From: Mucinivorans hirudinis
Lineage (GTDB): Bacteria; Bacteroidota; Bacteroidia; Bacteroidales; Rikenellaceae
Direction of reading: 5' to 3'
DNA length: 64,000 bases
NCBI GenBank assembly: GCA_000723505.1
Contig: HG934468.1
Coordinates: forward strand, 1,396,798 to 1,460,797
In this document: positions 17,565 through 27,600 of the stretch, in pieces
Layout: every line of letters starts with the position of its first letter
Position numbering within the stretch: position 1 is the stretch's first letter
The notes under the pieces: generated by a model
What the model saw: only the letters and a program-made list of their open reading frames with translations
Told to the model about the DNA's origin: nothing
The model's database searches: none
Program-made: the position numbers and the translations under genes

Positions 17565-17579
17565 ATTTTATTACCTTTG
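17549..17579 (+). promoter_or_regulatory. Predicted sulfatase promoter (divergent, overlapping)
   Basis: TTTG (17549-17552), exactly 19 bases, then TACCTTTG (17572-17579): a textbook Bacteroidetes promoter 28 bases upstream of the sulfatase start. Together with the minus-strand promoter it forms a 45-bp near-palindrome (17535-17579). Confidence 0.8.
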
Positions 17580-17607
17580 ACCCTAACCGAATAGACCTAA
17601 TTATTAG

Positions 17608-19164
17608 ATGAAAACACCCAACCTTTTACTACTCGCCGGAGCACTAACGCTCACGGCTCAAGCGCAGCAAAAGAGACCTAACATCATACTATTCCTCGTG
17701 GACGATATGGGGTGGCAAGATACCTCTCATCCATTCTATGAAGATACCACCAATTTCAACCGTATCTACCACACCCCCAATATGGAGCGGTTGGCAAAAA
17801 TGGGTGTAACTTTCACCAACGCCTATGCCTCGGCGGTGAGTTCGCCCACGCGTACCTCGCTGATGACGGGTATGTACCCTTCCTCTCACCGCGTTACCAA
17901 CTGGACGCTGCGTCGCGACCAAAGCCCCGACAATATCTCGGGACTCAACTCCATAGAGCTGCCTTCGTGGAACGTAAACGGACTCCAACCCATCGGCGCG
18001 GGCATCAACAACTCTGTGGAAGCCACCACCTTGCCCTCGCTATTGCAACAAAACGGATACTTCACAATCCATTGTGGTAAAGCACACTGGGGCTCAAAGG
18101 GAACTCCGGGGGCAAACCCGCTAACGCTTGGCTTCGATGTCAATATTGCAGGTTTTGAAGCAGGAGGTCCCGCCTCTTACCTTGCCTCAGAAAATTTCGG
18201 CTTCGACGAAAACGGAATGCCCAAAAACGACTTCGCCATACCCGGGCTGGAACAATATTGGGGACAAAACATATTTCTCACCCAAGCACTCACCATAGAG
18301 GCAACCAAAGCTCTGGACAGGGCAGTTAGAGAGAACAGACCCTTCTATTTATATATGAGCCACTACGCCATTCACGTGCCCCTGAACAAGGATGACCGCT
18401 ATTACCAAAAGTACAAGGATGCCGGTTTGGACGACTCTCAGGCACGATATGCAGGGTTGATAGAGGGTATGGATAAGAGCTTGGGCGATTTGATGGATTA
18501 TATTGAACAAAAGGGAGTTGCTGATAATACCATTATCCTTTTTATGTCCGACAACGGCGGACTGAGCAACCACGGGCGCAGCGGCACCCCCGAAACGCAC
18601 AACAAACCGCTGGCAAACGGCAAAGGTTCGCCCTATGAGGGTGGTGTGCGTGTGCCGATGATTGCCTACCAGCCGGGTGTTACAAGGGCAGGTGGGCGCG
18701 ATGCGACTCCAATTAATATTGTCGATTTCTTCCCCACTATTCTCGAACTTGGCGGAGTGAAAGATTATAAAACCACCCAAAAGGTGGACGGGATAAGTTT
18801 TTCGACGATATTGAACGGGCGAGGCGATAAACGATTCGCAAAACGTGCCCAAGTGTGGCACTTTCCCAACCGTTGGATTCCATTTGGAGACCCACGCGGC
18901 AAGGGCTACGGAACATATAGCTCAATTCTGAAAGAGGGATGGAAATTGATTTACTACTACGATTTCGATTACGCGGAACTATATAACATCAACGAGGATA
19001 TTGGCGAGCAGAGGGATTTGGCATCCGACAAAAAATATGCAAAAAAGAGAGAGGCACTAGCCCAAGAGCTTACCGCAAAGCTCAAGGCAGACAATGCTCA
19101 ATTCCCGCGTTCAAAGAACGGCACGCCCTGCAAATATCCTAATGGAGAGGTGATTAAGAATTGA
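17608..19164 (+). CDS. Secreted S1-family sulfatase (serine type)
   Basis: 518 aa with a signal peptide (LLLLAGALTLTAQA). The metal-binding start NIILFLVDDMGWQD and the sulfatase signature SSPTRTSLMTGMYPSSHR are clear. The catalytic residue to be converted to formylglycine is Ser78 (S-S-P-T-R), so maturation needs an anaerobic sulfatase-maturating enzyme, which is not in the window. Further active-site parts include IHCGKAHWG, YLYMSHYAIHVPL and LFMSDNGG. It is probably periplasmic and acts on sulfated host glycans; the exact sulfate position cannot be told. Confidence 0.95.
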   Translation: MKTPNLLLLAGALTLTAQAQQKRPNIILFLVDDMGWQDTSHPFYEDTTNFNRIYHTPNMERLAKMGVTFTNAYASAVSSPTRTSLMTGMYPSSHRVTNWTLRRDQSPDNISGLNSIELPSWNVNGLQPIGAGINNSVEATTLPSLLQQNGYFTIHCGKAHWGSKGTPGANPLTLGFDVNIAGFEAGGPASYLASENFGFDENGMPKNDFAIPGLEQYWGQNIFLTQALTIEATKALDRAVRENRPFYLYMSHYAIHVPLNKDDRYYQKYKDAGLDDSQARYAGLIEGMDKSLGDLMDYIEQKGVADNTIILFMSDNGGLSNHGRSGTPETHNKPLANGKGSPYEGGVRVPMIAYQPGVTRAGGRDATPINIVDFFPTILELGGVKDYKTTQKVDGISFSTILNGRGDKRFAKRAQVWHFPNRWIPFGDPRGKGYGTYSSILKEGWKLIYYYDFDYAELYNINEDIGEQRDLASDKKYAKKREALAQELTAKLKADNAQFPRSKNGTPCKYPNGEVIKN

Positions 19165-19246
19165 TTATTATGTGGGGTTCTGAAAATTAGCCGTCTCTCA
19201 TTTCGGAATTTTTTACAAGCCCCCTTAATTCATACAACATAAGGTA

Positions 19247-21325
19247 ATGGACAGCGAAAAATTTCTTAACGGAATACTCAACAAGGTAAACCTTCTCTAT
19301 GTGGTGTTCGGTTTGGCACTTATAGCCATCATTGTTGCCATTCTATTCATCCAAAATGGAGATGATGCAAAGAGACTGCAAACTCGCGGAGAGGCTATCA
19401 GTTTCAGTTACGAGGAGATAAAAGCCGAGCGGGGTAATATACTCTCGGATGACGGGCGCATTCTGGCAACCTCCTATCCACAGTATGAGCTCAGGTGGGA
19501 CTTCGTTTTTCGCGGTAGTGTGGAGAGAGACCGCAAAAAGATGGATAGCATCTACAAACGTGATATTGATGCCCTCTGCACGGAGCTCAGCCGCTTCTAT
19601 GGCGACGCCTCCCCCGCTCAATACAAGAAACGAATAGAGGAGGCACGCGCCAAGGCTAACGCCTCGTTCAGAATAAATATTCGCCGCATCAACTACTTAG
19701 AACTGCAAAAGTTACTCACCTTCCCCATTTTTCGCGAAAAGAGAGTTTACAGCGGGTTGGAAATTAAGGAGTTCTCTCACCGCGAATATCCCTACAATCT
19801 GCTGGCAAAAAAGAGCATCGGTTATCGCAACGAAATAGGCGGAGCCGAGGGCATAGAGAGTAGCTTTGACCACTATCTGCGCGGAGTGGACGGGACGCGC
19901 CTGATGCAAAAGGTCTCCGGCAATTTTCGCATTCCCGTTGTGAGCGAGACCAACGTGGAGCCTGAGCGGGGCGCAAATGTGGTAACAACCTTCAATGTCG
20001 AGTTACAGGAGTTCGTGCAAAACGCGCTCTGCAACTGGGTGGCAGAGCAGGATGCCGAGTGGGGTTCGGTGGTGGTACTGGAGGCGGCAACGGCTCAGGT
20101 CAAGGCACTTGCCAACGCCGATAAGGAGGCGGGCGGAGTTGTTGCCGAGAAGACCAACCATATTGTGTCGGATATTATCGAGCCGGGTTCGACCTTCAAA
20201 GTAGCCTCGATGATTGTTCTGATGGAGGATGCCGGAGTCTCCATTTACGACAACATAGATGCCGGAGTCGGGGCAAAGGAGTTTGTCAATGGTACGGCGG
20301 TGAGCGAAGCAGCGGGGCGCAGGTATGGGGTGATATCGATGCAGCGGGCTATCGAAAAGTCATCGAACCTCGCCTTTGCACGGATGGTGGACAAACACTA
20401 TCGCACCAATCCGGCACGATTTGTGGATGCCGTCTACAACCTCAACCTGCTGGGTAAGCTATCACTCCAACTACCCGTGGAGGCAAGCCAGCTATACAAC
20501 CACCCCATAAGAAACAAGAGGGATTGGAGTCCCTCGAATCTTGTTACAATGAGTTATGGTTACGGCATCTCCTTCCCGATGATACGTATTGCGGCACTAT
20601 ACAATGCGTTGGCAAATAACGGAGTGATGCTTAAGCCTCAATTTATCAAGGAGGTGATTTTATCTCAGGATAGCGTCATTCGCTTTGCTGCCGACACACT
20701 CTCCCCGCGGATTTGCAGCCCAAAGACACTCGCCGACATTCGCGGGGCTATGGAGTTGGTAGCCGGAGCCGAGGGCACGGCGCGCTCGATACGTACCGAC
20801 AAATATCGCATCGCAGCAAAAACCGGAACCTCGCGCGAGTCGTTCGGACGCAGAGGCTATGCAGACGAAAACGGCTTGACCCATTTCAACGCCTCCATAG
20901 CCGGCTTCTTCCCCGCCGACAATCCTCAATACACCATCTACGTTGTGATGCACACCAAACGGCAGACCAACAACGGCGGTGGCTCACTGGCTGCCCCACT
21001 CTTCAAGCAGGTTTCTGACTTTATCTATCGCCGCGAAATTGAGCCCTCGCGAACACTTGCACAAAATATCAATGGAGATAAGAGATTGACGGTAAAGGGC
21101 GAAACGGCAAAGGCGGCAACTATTGTCCGCGATATGAATGTGGCTCAGATGGTCAATTACCGCAACGATTCAATAAAAAAAGGCGGGGTGCTAGGTTATC
21201 CGCTGGACGAGGCATTGGCAAAGTTAGAGGGGGCGGGATATAGAGTCGAGGCTGCCGGACGCGGTGTGGTGGTGGAGCAAAGAATAGACTCGATTCGTAG
21301 ATTGGCTAAAATATTTTTACAATGA
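19247..21325 (+). CDS. ftsI: FtsI-type penicillin-binding protein (division transpeptidase) with PASTA domain
   Basis: 692 aa. A short cytoplasmic tail and one membrane helix (LLYVVFGLALIAIIVAILFI) precede the PBP dimerisation domain (AERGNILSDDGRILATSYPQYEL). The transpeptidase domain has EPGSTFK with Ser315, SSN in EKSSNLAFARM, and KTGTS from residue 525. A C-terminal PASTA-like domain (GYPLDEALAKLEGAGYRVE) follows. It cross-links septal peptidoglycan. Bacteroidetes normally carry ftsI in the dcw cluster with ftsL and murE; here the neighbours are a sulfatase and a peptidase, so it could be a second class B PBP. Confidence 0.9.
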   Translation: MDSEKFLNGILNKVNLLYVVFGLALIAIIVAILFIQNGDDAKRLQTRGEAISFSYEEIKAERGNILSDDGRILATSYPQYELRWDFVFRGSVERDRKKMDSIYKRDIDALCTELSRFYGDASPAQYKKRIEEARAKANASFRINIRRINYLELQKLLTFPIFREKRVYSGLEIKEFSHREYPYNLLAKKSIGYRNEIGGAEGIESSFDHYLRGVDGTRLMQKVSGNFRIPVVSETNVEPERGANVVTTFNVELQEFVQNALCNWVAEQDAEWGSVVVLEAATAQVKALANADKEAGGVVAEKTNHIVSDIIEPGSTFKVASMIVLMEDAGVSIYDNIDAGVGAKEFVNGTAVSEAAGRRYGVISMQRAIEKSSNLAFARMVDKHYRTNPARFVDAVYNLNLLGKLSLQLPVEASQLYNHPIRNKRDWSPSNLVTMSYGYGISFPMIRIAALYNALANNGVMLKPQFIKEVILSQDSVIRFAADTLSPRICSPKTLADIRGAMELVAGAEGTARSIRTDKYRIAAKTGTSRESFGRRGYADENGLTHFNASIAGFFPADNPQYTIYVVMHTKRQTNNGGGSLAAPLFKQVSDFIYRREIEPSRTLAQNINGDKRLTVKGETAKAATIVRDMNVAQMVNYRNDSIKKGGVLGYPLDEALAKLEGAGYRVEAAGRGVVVEQRIDSIRRLAKIFLQ

Positions 21326-21339
21326 AATTGTCATAAGCT

Positions 21340-21353
21340 ATTAACTCGGCATT
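21340..21353 (+). repeat. Fragment of the dispersed intergenic repeat
   Basis: The first 14 bases of the repeat (ATTAACTCGGCATT) occur 14 bases after the ftsI stop, then the sequence diverges into short GC-rich hairpins (CACTCTGCGGAGTG and GCCGCCGGCGGC). No U-tract follows, so this is not called a terminator. Confidence 0.5.
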
Positions 21354-21455
21354 CATCACTCTGCGGAGTGCCGCCGGCGGCGGGATGCAGAAAATCAGCC
21401 TAGCAAACAACAACCCAAAACGCTAATAATAAATCATTTATAAAAGTACACCCAA

Positions 21456-22976
21456 ATGAAAAAACTACTTGTGATGGCATTGGCTATCATCATCTCGGGC
21501 TGCACCAATGTACAAAAAACAGCTTTCGAGAAGCACCAAAAACTATTCACAGATAAAAGCTACTCACGCCTTGCGTCCGGTGTCACGGCTAACGACATTG
21601 CTCAGATAGAAGATACCCTGCTGCGCGCAGCAGCACAGAAAATGTTGGCAGGGGAGTATCAAAGCGAGTATAGAACGCAAGAGTATAGTGCATATCCCAC
21701 ACCGGCAGCTCTCTCGCGCGATTGCAAACTGGGCGACGGATTTTCGAGATACGAAAATATGACGGGCATATACCTTCCCGCGGGCGAACATATTATCTGT
21801 ATGGAGGGGGTGGGACGAACTCCGATTTTTTTGATGTGTCCGGAGTTGATGCGCCAACCCACACCGGGATATAAACCAATGGAAGACCCGCAAGGTTGGG
21901 GGTTGAAGTGTGAGGGTTATCTCCTGAGTGAGGGTGTAAATGTGGTAAGAGTTGAAAAGGATGCCAACGCCTATATTTACTATTTCGACGACGAGCCGCA
22001 GAGCGCTCCCGCTGTAAAAGTACACTTCCTCACAGGCAAGGTGAACGGATATTTCGACATCACCCGCGGCGACACCAATGAGGATTGGGATAAGTTGCTC
22101 GCCAAAGCGGTTAGCCCGATTATGGACGCTCGCGGCAAACATATTCAGGTGGCATATGCCGTTGATTTTTTCAAGAAGTTTACCACAGGTAAAGGGGTAG
22201 AGCTTATGGAAGCCTACGATGCTATGCTCAATTCGCACTACACACTTATGGGGTTAGTTAAGTATAATAAAATACCCGATAATCGCATTTTTGCACGCGT
22301 AAACTTCAACTACTATATGTTCCGCGACGGAGACGGAGTGGCATATCTTGGCGATGATAACACAATGTATATGGTGGCATCGCCCGAAGTTGTAACGGTG
22401 GGAGACCCCTGCTGGGGATTCTCGCACGAGGTGGGACACGTTCTGCAAATGAACCCTACTACTTGGGGTGGAATGACAGAGGTGAGCAACAACATATTTT
22501 CGCTCTACACCTGCCGTGCAATGGGAGCATCAACAAGCCGACTACACGAGCAAAACAACTACGAAAGTGCACGCAAGTCGATAATCGAGGGGAAAATATC
22601 CTATCTGCAAGACCCCGATGTTTTCAACCGTCTTGTCCCCTTCTGGCAACTTCAACTATACTTTGAACAGAACGGACAACCGGACTTCTATGCCGACCTT
22701 ATGGAAGAACTTCGTAATACCGCCAAAGAGTACACAGGTAATGAAACCATTAACTATCAACTCGATTTCACAAAGGCTGCTTGTGATGTGACAAAAGTGG
22801 ATTTGACAGATTTCTTCGATAAGTGGGGGTTCTTTCGGGTCGGAAATATCAAGTTGGAGGATTACGCCTCCTACGACTTCGACATTACACAACAGATGGT
22901 CGATCAGACAAAAAGCTACATAGCCTCAAAGAACTACCCCAAACCCAAAGCGGACATCACATTAATCAATGATTAG
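21456..22976 (+). CDS. M60-family (mucin-type) zinc metallopeptidase lipoprotein
   Basis: 506 aa. The lipoprotein signal ends at SGC (Cys16). The central region has a carbohydrate/beta-sandwich part (GIYLPAGEHIICMEG), and the gluzincin active site H324-E-V-G-H328 is followed by the metal/third-ligand Glu in GGMTEVSNN. This matches the peptidase M60 family, whose gut Bacteroidetes members cleave O-glycosylated mucins. A surface location is likely from the lipid anchor. Its last codons overlap the start of the GT39 gene by 8 bases. Confidence 0.9.
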   Translation: MKKLLVMALAIIISGCTNVQKTAFEKHQKLFTDKSYSRLASGVTANDIAQIEDTLLRAAAQKMLAGEYQSEYRTQEYSAYPTPAALSRDCKLGDGFSRYENMTGIYLPAGEHIICMEGVGRTPIFLMCPELMRQPTPGYKPMEDPQGWGLKCEGYLLSEGVNVVRVEKDANAYIYYFDDEPQSAPAVKVHFLTGKVNGYFDITRGDTNEDWDKLLAKAVSPIMDARGKHIQVAYAVDFFKKFTTGKGVELMEAYDAMLNSHYTLMGLVKYNKIPDNRIFARVNFNYYMFRDGDGVAYLGDDNTMYMVASPEVVTVGDPCWGFSHEVGHVLQMNPTTWGGMTEVSNNIFSLYTCRAMGASTSRLHEQNNYESARKSIIEGKISYLQDPDVFNRLVPFWQLQLYFEQNGQPDFYADLMEELRNTAKEYTGNETINYQLDFTKAACDVTKVDLTDFFDKWGFFRVGNIKLEDYASYDFDITQQMVDQTKSYIASKNYPKPKADITLIND

Positions 22977-24471
22977 AGGCAAGCTCATAATATTGCTCGT
23001 GCTCTCTTTTGTCGTACGGGCGTTGGTGGCAACCTTCACCGAACTGGGCAACGACGAGGTATATTACCGAATATTCGGACTTTTCCCCGATTGGAGCTAC
23101 TTCGACCACCCGCCTATGGTGGCGTGGCTTGTGAGGCTTACAACATTTGGTGCGGAGGTTGTACCCGAATTTTTTGTAAGATTGGCTTCCGTGGTTATCG
23201 GAACGCTGAACACATATATAATATATCGCATTGCGGGCGGAGGCAAGGCGGGATTTGCAGCAGGGCTTCTCTACACAGGCTCTATCTATGCCTCTGTAAT
23301 TCTAGGTACTTTCATTATGCCCGATACGCCCTTGAGCCTCTTTTGGTTGCTATCACTGTGGATTTTCAGCCGGATTTTGGTAGAGGAACCCACCGCCAAG
23401 AATGGTCGATTGATGCTCGTTGCGGGAGTATTGGTCGGTTTGGCGATGCTCTCCAAATATACGGGAGCTTACCTCTGGGCTGCCGCGGGGCTTTTTGTGA
23501 TTATCTACAATAGAAAGTGGATGATAAGATGGGAATTATGGACAGCGGTCGTTATTAGCTGCCTGTTTCTGATGCCTGTGGTGGTATGGAATTTTCAAAA
23601 CGGGTGGATTAGCTTCACGTTTCACTCTGCACGGGTGGTTGCTGAGGACTCTTTTAATTGGCTCTATCTTGGACGAGAGTTGATGGGGGGAGTTTTTTAT
23701 AACAATCCGGTAAATTTCGTTTTGATAATTGGTGCTCTCTTTGGTGCGGCACGCTCGAGCGAGAAATCTCTGTTGATGATTTTTTCGCTTCCTATGATAA
23801 TTCTCTTCCTGGGCATCTCACTCACGCGTGAGACTCTGCCACACTGGGCAGCCCCCGCCTACTTTGCGTTGATAATCCTAGCAGCCAAGTGGTTGAAAAC
23901 TTTACGCTGGGCATATCTTTCAGTGGGACTAACTGCTTTTGTTCTGATTCTCGGCTTCGTGCAAATTCAAACGGGAGCCATTGACGTTGGTGGCAAAAAG
24001 GGTGGAATTGATATCGGACGTGGCGACTTTTCGCTGGATATGTACGGTTGGCGGTATGGCGGAGAGAGGTTTGCCGAGCTCCACAACCAATATGTTGCTG
24101 CGGGTTTGATGCCCGCCAATGCCACCCTACTGCAATACGGGTGGGACGATGCCGCACACATAGACACCTACTTCGGGCTACCCATAGGGCTGCAAACCAA
24201 GACAATAGCAGACACCGCTGCAACCCACTACTACGAGTGGATAAATCGCCGCCGCGGAGGATTTATCGAGGGGCAAGATTTTTACTTGATTAGCCCGAGC
24301 CGATATTTCTTCTCGGCAGAGGAGCTTTATTCAAATAAATTCGATTTCATTTCAAATGCCGATACAATAAAGATTTACCGTCGCGGCGAGCACGTGAGTT
24401 CATTTTACGTTTATCGGTTGAAGGGACTGCAAACGAAGGATTATGGGGAAAATAGTAACTATGAAAGGTGA
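22969..24471 (+). CDS. GT39/ArnT-like membrane glycosyltransferase
   Basis: 500 aa with about ten hydrophobic segments in the N-terminal two thirds. The first periplasmic loop has the GT39/GT83 catalytic acidic motif in NDEVYYRIFGLFPDWSYFDHPP; the DHPP pattern is typical of the PMT_2 family. A soluble C-terminal domain follows. Such enzymes move a sugar from a polyprenyl-phosphate carrier to protein or lipid A in the periplasm. Acceptor and sugar are unknown. It overlaps the M60 peptidase gene by 8 bases and is probably translationally coupled to it. Confidence 0.88.
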   Translation: MIRGKLIILLVLSFVVRALVATFTELGNDEVYYRIFGLFPDWSYFDHPPMVAWLVRLTTFGAEVVPEFFVRLASVVIGTLNTYIIYRIAGGGKAGFAAGLLYTGSIYASVILGTFIMPDTPLSLFWLLSLWIFSRILVEEPTAKNGRLMLVAGVLVGLAMLSKYTGAYLWAAAGLFVIIYNRKWMIRWELWTAVVISCLFLMPVVVWNFQNGWISFTFHSARVVAEDSFNWLYLGRELMGGVFYNNPVNFVLIIGALFGAARSSEKSLLMIFSLPMIILFLGISLTRETLPHWAAPAYFALIILAAKWLKTLRWAYLSVGLTAFVLILGFVQIQTGAIDVGGKKGGIDIGRGDFSLDMYGWRYGGERFAELHNQYVAAGLMPANATLLQYGWDDAAHIDTYFGLPIGLQTKTIADTAATHYYEWINRRRGGFIEGQDFYLISPSRYFFSAEELYSNKFDFISNADTIKIYRRGEHVSSFYVYRLKGLQTKDYGENSNYER

Positions 24472-24563
24472 TTTGGACGAAAGTATGACTTTGGAATTTC
24501 CGGAATTTCGCCATTTACGATGTGGTTGATAAGAGATTATGGTATTTTCTGAAATATTATTAT

Positions 24564-24571
24564 TATCTTTG
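24564..24571 (+). promoter_or_regulatory. Predicted -7 element of the beta-galactosidase gene
   Basis: TATCTTTG matches TAnnTTTG, 48 bases before the start codon; no clear TTTG is found at the -33 spacing. Confidence 0.5.
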
Positions 24572-24619
24572 TATAAACCACCACTCAAGACTATATAAGT
24601 AGTAGAAAATTATTATATT

Positions 24620-27600
24620 ATGAGTATCACAAAATTCTTCGCAGTGTTATTAGCCTCATCAATGGCTATGAGTACATTTGCGCAGCAGAGCAATTTAGAA
24701 GGTTTTGCCTACGGCACTCAAAAAGCCCCAGCGGGCAACGAGTGGCAATCGCCCGAAAACCTATCACTCAACAAGGAGCAACCACGCGCCTACTTCTTCC
24801 CTTTCCAAGATGTGGTGGCGGCACGGAAATTTCTGCCCGAAAACAGCAGCTACTGGCAATCGCTCGATGGGGATTGGAAATTCAACTGGGCTGCTGACCC
24901 CGACTCGCGCCCCAAGAATTTTTTCGAGGCAGGGTTCGATGTTTCAAAATGGGATAACATCGCCGTCCCCTCGAACTGGAACATAGTGGGCATTCAGAAG
25001 GATGGTACGCAAAAATATGGCGTGCCCATCTATGTGAATCAACCGGTTATCTTCTATCACGAACGCAAGGTTGATGACTGGCGCGGCGGGGTAATGCGCA
25101 CTCCGCCAACCAACTGGACAACATACAAACACCGTAACGAGGTGGGCTCTTACCGCCGCGATTTCTCTGTGCCAGCCGGTTGGGATGGGCGCGAAACGTT
25201 CATTAGCTTCGATGGTGTCGATTCGTTTTTCTACCTATGGATTAACGGTCAATATGTCGGTTTCTCGAAAAATTCGCGCAACGCGGCACGATTCAACATC
25301 ACTCCATATTTGAAAAAAGGTACTAACACTCTCGCCGTTGAGGTATACCGCAGCTCGGACGGTTCGTTCCTCGAGGCTCAGGATATGTTCCGCCTGCCGG
25401 GCATTTTCCGCACTGTTGCAATATATTCAACTCCAAAAGTTTATATAAACAACCTTGTGGCGATTCCCGATTTGGATAAAAATTACAAAGATGGCTCATT
25501 AAAAATCACTGCCGATATTCGCAACCTATCGGATAAGGAAGCGAAGGATTACAAGGTGGTTTATTCGCTATATGCCAACGAGTTATATTCGGACGAAAAT
25601 AGACTTGTGGCAAATGTTTCGGCTGTGACACCCGCAACAACAGTTGCCTCTGCAAAAACTGTTGCTGCAAAGGCTGTTATGAGCGTTTCAGCGCCAAAGT
25701 TATGGTCTGCGGAAGAGCCATATCGTTATACGTTGATTGCCGAGTTGAAGGACAGTAAGGGTAAAGTAGTGGAGACGACCTCTGTCATTGTTGGATTCAG
25801 AAAAGTGGAAGTTCGCGATACGCCTGCCTCTGAGGATGAGTTCGCTCTGGCTGGGCGTTACTACTATGTGAACGGCAAGCCGGTTAAGTTGAAAGGGGTC
25901 AATCGCCACGAATCGAACCCTGCGCTGGGACACGCGCTAACACGTAAGATTATGGAGGATGAGGTGATGCTGATGAAGATGGGCAACATCAACCACGTGC
26001 GCAACTCTCACTACCCTGATGCACCATACTGGTACTATCTTGCCGACAAATACGGCATCTACTTGGAGGATGAGGCAAACCTCGAATCGCACCAATATTA
26101 CTATGGAAAAGAGTCGCTTTCGCACCCCGTGGAGTGGCGTAAGGCGCACGTTGCCCGCGTGTTGGAGATGGTGAACTCAACCATCAACAACCCTTCGGTG
26201 GTTATCTGGTCGCTGGGCAACGAGGCGGGACCGGGCGAAAACTTTGTCCACGCCTACAATGAACTCAAAAGGGTTGATACCTCGCGCCCGGTTCAGTATG
26301 AGCGCAACAACGACATTGTAGATATTGGCTCAAATCAATACCCCTCTATCGCTTGGATGAAGGGTGCGGTTACGGGTAAATATAACATTAAGTATCCTTT
26401 CCACGTCTCCGAGTATGCCCACTCAATGGGTAACGCTGTGGGTAACTTGGTGGATTACTGGGATGCAATCGAGTCCACGAACTTCTTTATGGGTGGCGCG
26501 ATTTGGGACTGGGTAGACCAGTCGATGTATAACTACACCCCTGATGGTCTCCGTTATGCGGCTTATGGCGGCGACTTTGGCGACACCCCGAACGATGGTC
26601 AGTTTGTGATGAACGGCATTGTTTTCGGCGATTTGACTCCTAAACCCCAATACTGGGAGGTGAAGAAGGTTTACCAATATATCGGCGTGAGGGCGATTGA
26701 CTTGAAGCAAGGCAAGGTGGAGATTTTCAACAAAAATTATTTCACAGACCTTTCGGGTTACGATGTGGTGTGGTCTTTGTGGGAGGATGGCAAGCAGGTC
26801 AAAGAGGGTGTGGTCGCTATGCCCGAGGTTGCTCCGCGCAGGGGAGTAACAGTGACGTTGCCAATCTCGTCAATAACTCTGAAGAATGATGCCGAATACT
26901 TCGTAAAAGTTCAATTCCTCCTCAACACAGATATGCCGTGGGCAACGAAAGGTTTTGTACAGGCTCAGGAGCAGATGTTGCTGCGTAGCGCCGTCAATCG
27001 CGAGGCTCCGGTGGCAAGGGGCAATATCAATCTCAATGAAGGAGGAGATATTGCGACTGTTTCGGGTGTGGACTTTGAGGCTAAATTCGATATGGCGCAA
27101 GGCACAATCCACTCTCTCAAATACAAGGGCAGCGAGGTTATTGTGGCGGGCGAGGGTCCTCGTTTGGATGCGTTGCGCGCATTCACCAATAACGACAACT
27201 GGTTCTATGAGGCGTGGTTCGAAAACGGACTCCACAACCTAAAGCACAAATCGACAAGTAAATACATCGAAAAGATGGCAGACGGAAGAGTTGTACTCGC
27301 CTTCACTGTTGTTTCGCAAGCTCCCAATGCGGCTCAAATCAAAGGGGGGACAAGTTCGGGCAAAAACTCTGTCGTGGAACTCACAGAGAGACCATTCGGC
27401 GACAAGGATTTCAAATTTACTACCAACCAAGTTTGGACAATCTATCCCGATGGCTCTATCGAGTTGCAGGCATCGATAACCTCAAATAATCCGAGTTTGA
27501 TTCTACCTCGATTGGGTTATGTGCTGAAAGTGCCTGAGCAGTATCAGAACTTCACGTACTACGGACGTGGTGCAGCCGATAACTATAACGACAGAAAGAC

